Positions 51,721 to 53,940 of a DNA stretch of 53,940 nt are shown piece by piece. The translations under genes and the position numbers were made by a program. The stretch's first letter is position 1. Every line of letters begins with the position of its first letter. The notes below the pieces were generated by a model. The model had not been told where the DNA came from, did not search any database, and saw only the letters and a list, made by a program, of their open reading frames with translations. The DNA is from Nocardia pseudobrasiliensis NBRC 108224 (lineage in GTDB: Bacteria > Actinomycetota > Actinomycetes > Mycobacteriales > Mycobacteriaceae): assembly GCF_001613105.1 (NCBI RefSeq), contig NZ_BDBS01000067.1:1-53940 (forward strand), written 5' to 3'.

Positions 51721-53169
51721 ATGACGGGAGCGGCTGTCGAGAAGCGGCGCCATCGAGTGGTGGTGATCGGATCCGGCTTCGGCGGCTTGTTCGCCTGCAA
51801 GCATCTGAAGAACGCCGACGTCGATGTCGTATTGATCTCCAAGACCTCCACCCACCTGTTCCAGCCGCTGCTGTATCAGGTGGCCACCGGCATCCTGTCC
51901 ACCGGTGAGATCGCCCCGGCCACCCGCATCGTGCTGCGCAAGCACCACAACACCCAGGTCATCCTCGGCGAGGTCACCCATATCGATCTGGCCGCGAAGA
52001 CGGTCACCTCGCGATTGCTCAACGAGGACACCGTCACCGAATTCGACAGCATCATCCTCGCCACCGGCGCGCAGCAGTCCTACTTCGGCAACGACCGCTT
52101 CGCCACCTACGCGCCGGGTATGAAGACCATCGACGACGCGCTCGAACTGCGCGCCCGCATTCTCGGATCCTTCGAGGAGGCCGAGGTGGCCAAGACCCAG
52201 GAGGAGCGCGATCGCTTCATGACCTTCGTGGTCGTGGGCGCGGGCCCCACCGGCGTCGAATTGGCCGGGCAGATCGCCGAACTCGCCGATCGCACGCTGG
52301 TCGGCTGCTTCCGCAACATCGATCCGCGCGACGCCCGGGTGATCCTGCTCGAGGGTGCGGGCGCGGTGCTCGCGCCGATGGGCCCCAAACTGGGCAGTAT
52401 CGCGCAGCGGCGACTCGAGAAGATGGGCGTGGAGATTCAGCTCAACGCCATGGTCACCGATGTCGACGCGCGCGGTGTGGTCGTCAAGGACAAGGACGGC
52501 AGCCAGCGACGCATCGAGGCGGCGTGCAAGGTGTGGTCGGCGGGTGTGCAGGCCAGTTCGCTGGGCAAGCTGGTCGCCCAGCAGTCCGACGGGACCGAGG
52601 TCGATCGGGCCGGACGCGTGATCGTGGAGCCGGACCTCACCATCAAGGGGCATCCGAACGTCTTCGTGGTCGGCGATCTGATGTCGGTGCCGGGCGTACC
52701 CGGCCAGGCGCAGGGCGCGATCCAGGGCGCGACCTACGCGGCCAAGCAGATCAAGGCCGAGGTCGCCGGTAAGCAGACTCCCGAGCAGCGCAAGCCCTTC
52801 CACTACTTCAACAAGGGTTCGATGGCCACCGTGTCGCGGTTCTCCGCGGTGTGCCAGATCGGCAAACTCGAGTTCGGCGGCTTCCTCGCCTGGCTCATCT
52901 GGCTGGTGCTGCATCTGTACTACCTCATCGGCTATCGCAGCCGCGTCGTCACCGTGTTCCAGTGGTTCGTGGCCTTCCTGGGCCGCAACCGCGGTCAGAT
53001 GGCGGCCACCGAGCAGTGGGTGTTCGCCCGCCTTGCCATGGAGGCGATGAACGGCAACGAGGAGGATCGCCGCGAAGTCCGCGGCGAATTGGGCGAAAAT
53101 GCCGCGGATGCAGGCAAATCCGGGGCGAACCAAACGCCCAGTCCGTCGGCGGGCCGCAGCGCCGTCTGA
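51721..53169 (+). CDS. ndh: Type II NADH dehydrogenase
   Basis: The 482-residue flavoprotein has two dinucleotide-binding motifs (VVVIGSGFGGLFA for FAD, VVVGAGPTGVELAG for NADH), the quinone-site region HLFQPLLYQVATGIL, and VFVVGDLMSVPGVPGQAQGA. A membrane-associating C-terminus (LAWLIWLVLHLYYLIG) follows. It passes electrons from NADH to menaquinone without proton pumping. ATG at 51721 follows GGAGGAG. Confidence 0.94.
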   Translation: MTGAAVEKRRHRVVVIGSGFGGLFACKHLKNADVDVVLISKTSTHLFQPLLYQVATGILSTGEIAPATRIVLRKHHNTQVILGEVTHIDLAAKTVTSRLLNEDTVTEFDSIILATGAQQSYFGNDRFATYAPGMKTIDDALELRARILGSFEEAEVAKTQEERDRFMTFVVVGAGPTGVELAGQIAELADRTLVGCFRNIDPRDARVILLEGAGAVLAPMGPKLGSIAQRRLEKMGVEIQLNAMVTDVDARGVVVKDKDGSQRRIEAACKVWSAGVQASSLGKLVAQQSDGTEVDRAGRVIVEPDLTIKGHPNVFVVGDLMSVPGVPGQAQGAIQGATYAAKQIKAEVAGKQTPEQRKPFHYFNKGSMATVSRFSAVCQIGKLEFGGFLAWLIWLVLHLYYLIGYRSRVVTVFQWFVAFLGRNRGQMAATEQWVFARLAMEAMNGNEEDRREVRGELGENAADAGKSGANQTPSPSAGRSAV

Positions 53170-53195
53170 ATTTGTTGCAATTGTCCTGGTGACCC

Positions 53196-53221
53196 GACCC
53201 ATCCACGGTAGTGGGTGGGTC
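53196..53221 (+). terminator. Terminator hairpin after ndh
   Basis: GACCCATCCAC (53196-53206) and GTGGGTGGGTC (53211-53221) pair over 11 bp, with one G-U pair, around GGTA. It lies 27 bases after the ndh stop and has no U-tract. Confidence 0.6.
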
Positions 53222-53265
53222 CGAATGTTCGACGTTGGTTGGATATTCGCGAAGAAAGGTCCCAC

Positions 53266-53940
53266 ATGGGCAAATGCCAACCGGTGCTGCCGGTTTCGCG
53301 CCCTCGTCGACTTCTCACCGGGGCGGTGGCCGGTGCCTTACCACTCCTGGTCGTCGCGGCCGCCGGTGGTTCGGCCGCGGCGACCCTCCCCCTCGACGAG
53401 ACCACGCCCATCGCATTCGAGTCCGCCGCCGCGATCGCTCCGGCCGCGTCGGCTCCGATCGGCGCGGCCCCCGTCGGTACAACCGCCTTGGAAGCGACGT
53501 CGCCCGGTCCCGCATCGGCCGACTCCGCGCCGGTCGATACGAATCCGGCCGATTCGGCCGCATCCGTCGATCCCGCTGTGGTAGAGCGTAATTCGCCCGC
53601 CGGAATGCGACTCGAACCGCCCCGCGCCCCGCTGGCCGGGGTCGAGGTCGAGGCGCTACATCTGCCCGATCCGACCCGGTTGGCGACCGTCGCGCCCATC
53701 CAGGCCCCGGCGGGCAAGCTGCGCTTCGGCGATACGCGGGTCGACATTCCGGGCTGGCTACCGCCGGAGGCCGCGACGACCGTCAACGATGTCTCCGCCC
53801 AGGCCGAGGCGCAGTTGGCGAGCACGCTCGACGCGGCCGGATTCGCACCGAGCCGGTCGGATCGGATCGCGGCCGAGACCCTCGGCACGGCGGCGGTCGG
53901 CGCGGCCGTGGGCGCGGCGGCGGCGAGTCCGCTGGCCGTG
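53266..53940 (+). CDS. Secreted protein, 3' end beyond window
   Basis: The frame is open from ATG 53266 (SD AAAGG) to the window end, giving 225 residues. It has a signal peptide (RRLLTGAVAGALPLLVVAAA, cleavage near residue 39), a long Ala/Pro/Ser-rich region, and a short structured part (LRFGDTRVDIPGWLPPEAA). It ends in a glycine/alanine-zipper-like stretch (GTAAVGAAVGAAAASP). Such secreted proteins with glycine-rich hydrophobic ends are seen in Nocardia. The function is unknown. Confidence 0.7.
   Translation, partial: MGKCQPVLPVSRPRRLLTGAVAGALPLLVVAAAGGSAAATLPLDETTPIAFESAAAIAPAASAPIGAAPVGTTALEATSPGPASADSAPVDTNPADSAASVDPAVVERNSPAGMRLEPPRAPLAGVEVEALHLPDPTRLATVAPIQAPAGKLRFGDTRVDIPGWLPPEAATTVNDVSAQAEAQLASTLDAAGFAPSRSDRIAAETLGTAAVGAAVGAAAASPLAV

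Overview
The window is about 54 kb of high-GC actinobacterial chromosome. A MspA-family porin, two F420-type luciferase-like oxidoreductases, type II NADH dehydrogenase, GabD2-type succinic semialdehyde dehydrogenase, a recC-recB-recD cluster, an L,D-transpeptidase and many leaderless GTG starts point to Mycobacteriales, most probably Nocardia. The genus is inferred from gene content, not from a database search. I saw no rRNA, tRNA, insertion sequence, integrase, phage gene or CRISPR array. The region reads as ordinary chromosome with many small, regulator-linked transcription units.

Layout. 1-8 kb: SnoaL-like protein, DUF4286-like protein, an EF-G-binding (FBP) protein behind an inverted repeat, YtcJ-like amidohydrolase, Tat-exported GH3 protein, MerR regulator plus F420 oxidoreductase, a Pro-rich envelope protein with a DUF4239 membrane protein, and a one-domain S1 protein. 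8-14 kb: a LysR/TDT-exporter divergon, a hidden frameshifted gene, a secreted trypsin-like protease, flavin reductase, FAD-linked oxidase and MspA porin. 14-20.5 kb: an APH-fold protein with lost catalytic residues, WYL regulator, DUF2165 and small membrane proteins, VanY-type peptidase, XRE/MmyB regulator, and a Tat-exported BBE-type flavoprotein. 20.5-23 kb: class I fumarase and a MarR regulator.

23-29 kb is the most coherent system: a stressosome-type module rsbR-rsbS-rsbT-rsbX, a 749-residue PAS-GAF-PP2C-ATPase protein, a PF04672-type methyltransferase and a stand-alone STAS antagonist. A SigF/SigB-like promoter lies upstream, but no sigma-factor gene is in the window. The RsbR/RsbS phosphoacceptor positions, the RsbT ATPase boxes and the PP2C metal motifs are all present, so the switch looks functional.

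29-36.6 kb: F420 oxidoreductase, an FchA-like methenyl-THF cyclohydrolase, a membrane esterase, L,D-transpeptidase, and a FolD in which the catalytic lysine is leucine. FchA and this FolD look like a split methylene-THF dehydrogenase/cyclohydrolase pair. A YdcF protein, a PrmC-like methyltransferase and an SDR follow. 36.6-39 kb: a gabD2-like gene broken by one extra base in a G6 run, divergent from a TetR gene, with two tandem palindromic operators between them. 39-48 kb: recC, recB and recD, stop-start overlapped. 48-53.9 kb: small orphan gene, class-A-beta-lactamase-like protein, P450 with a divergent TetR gene and operator, ndh, and a secreted protein cut by the window end.
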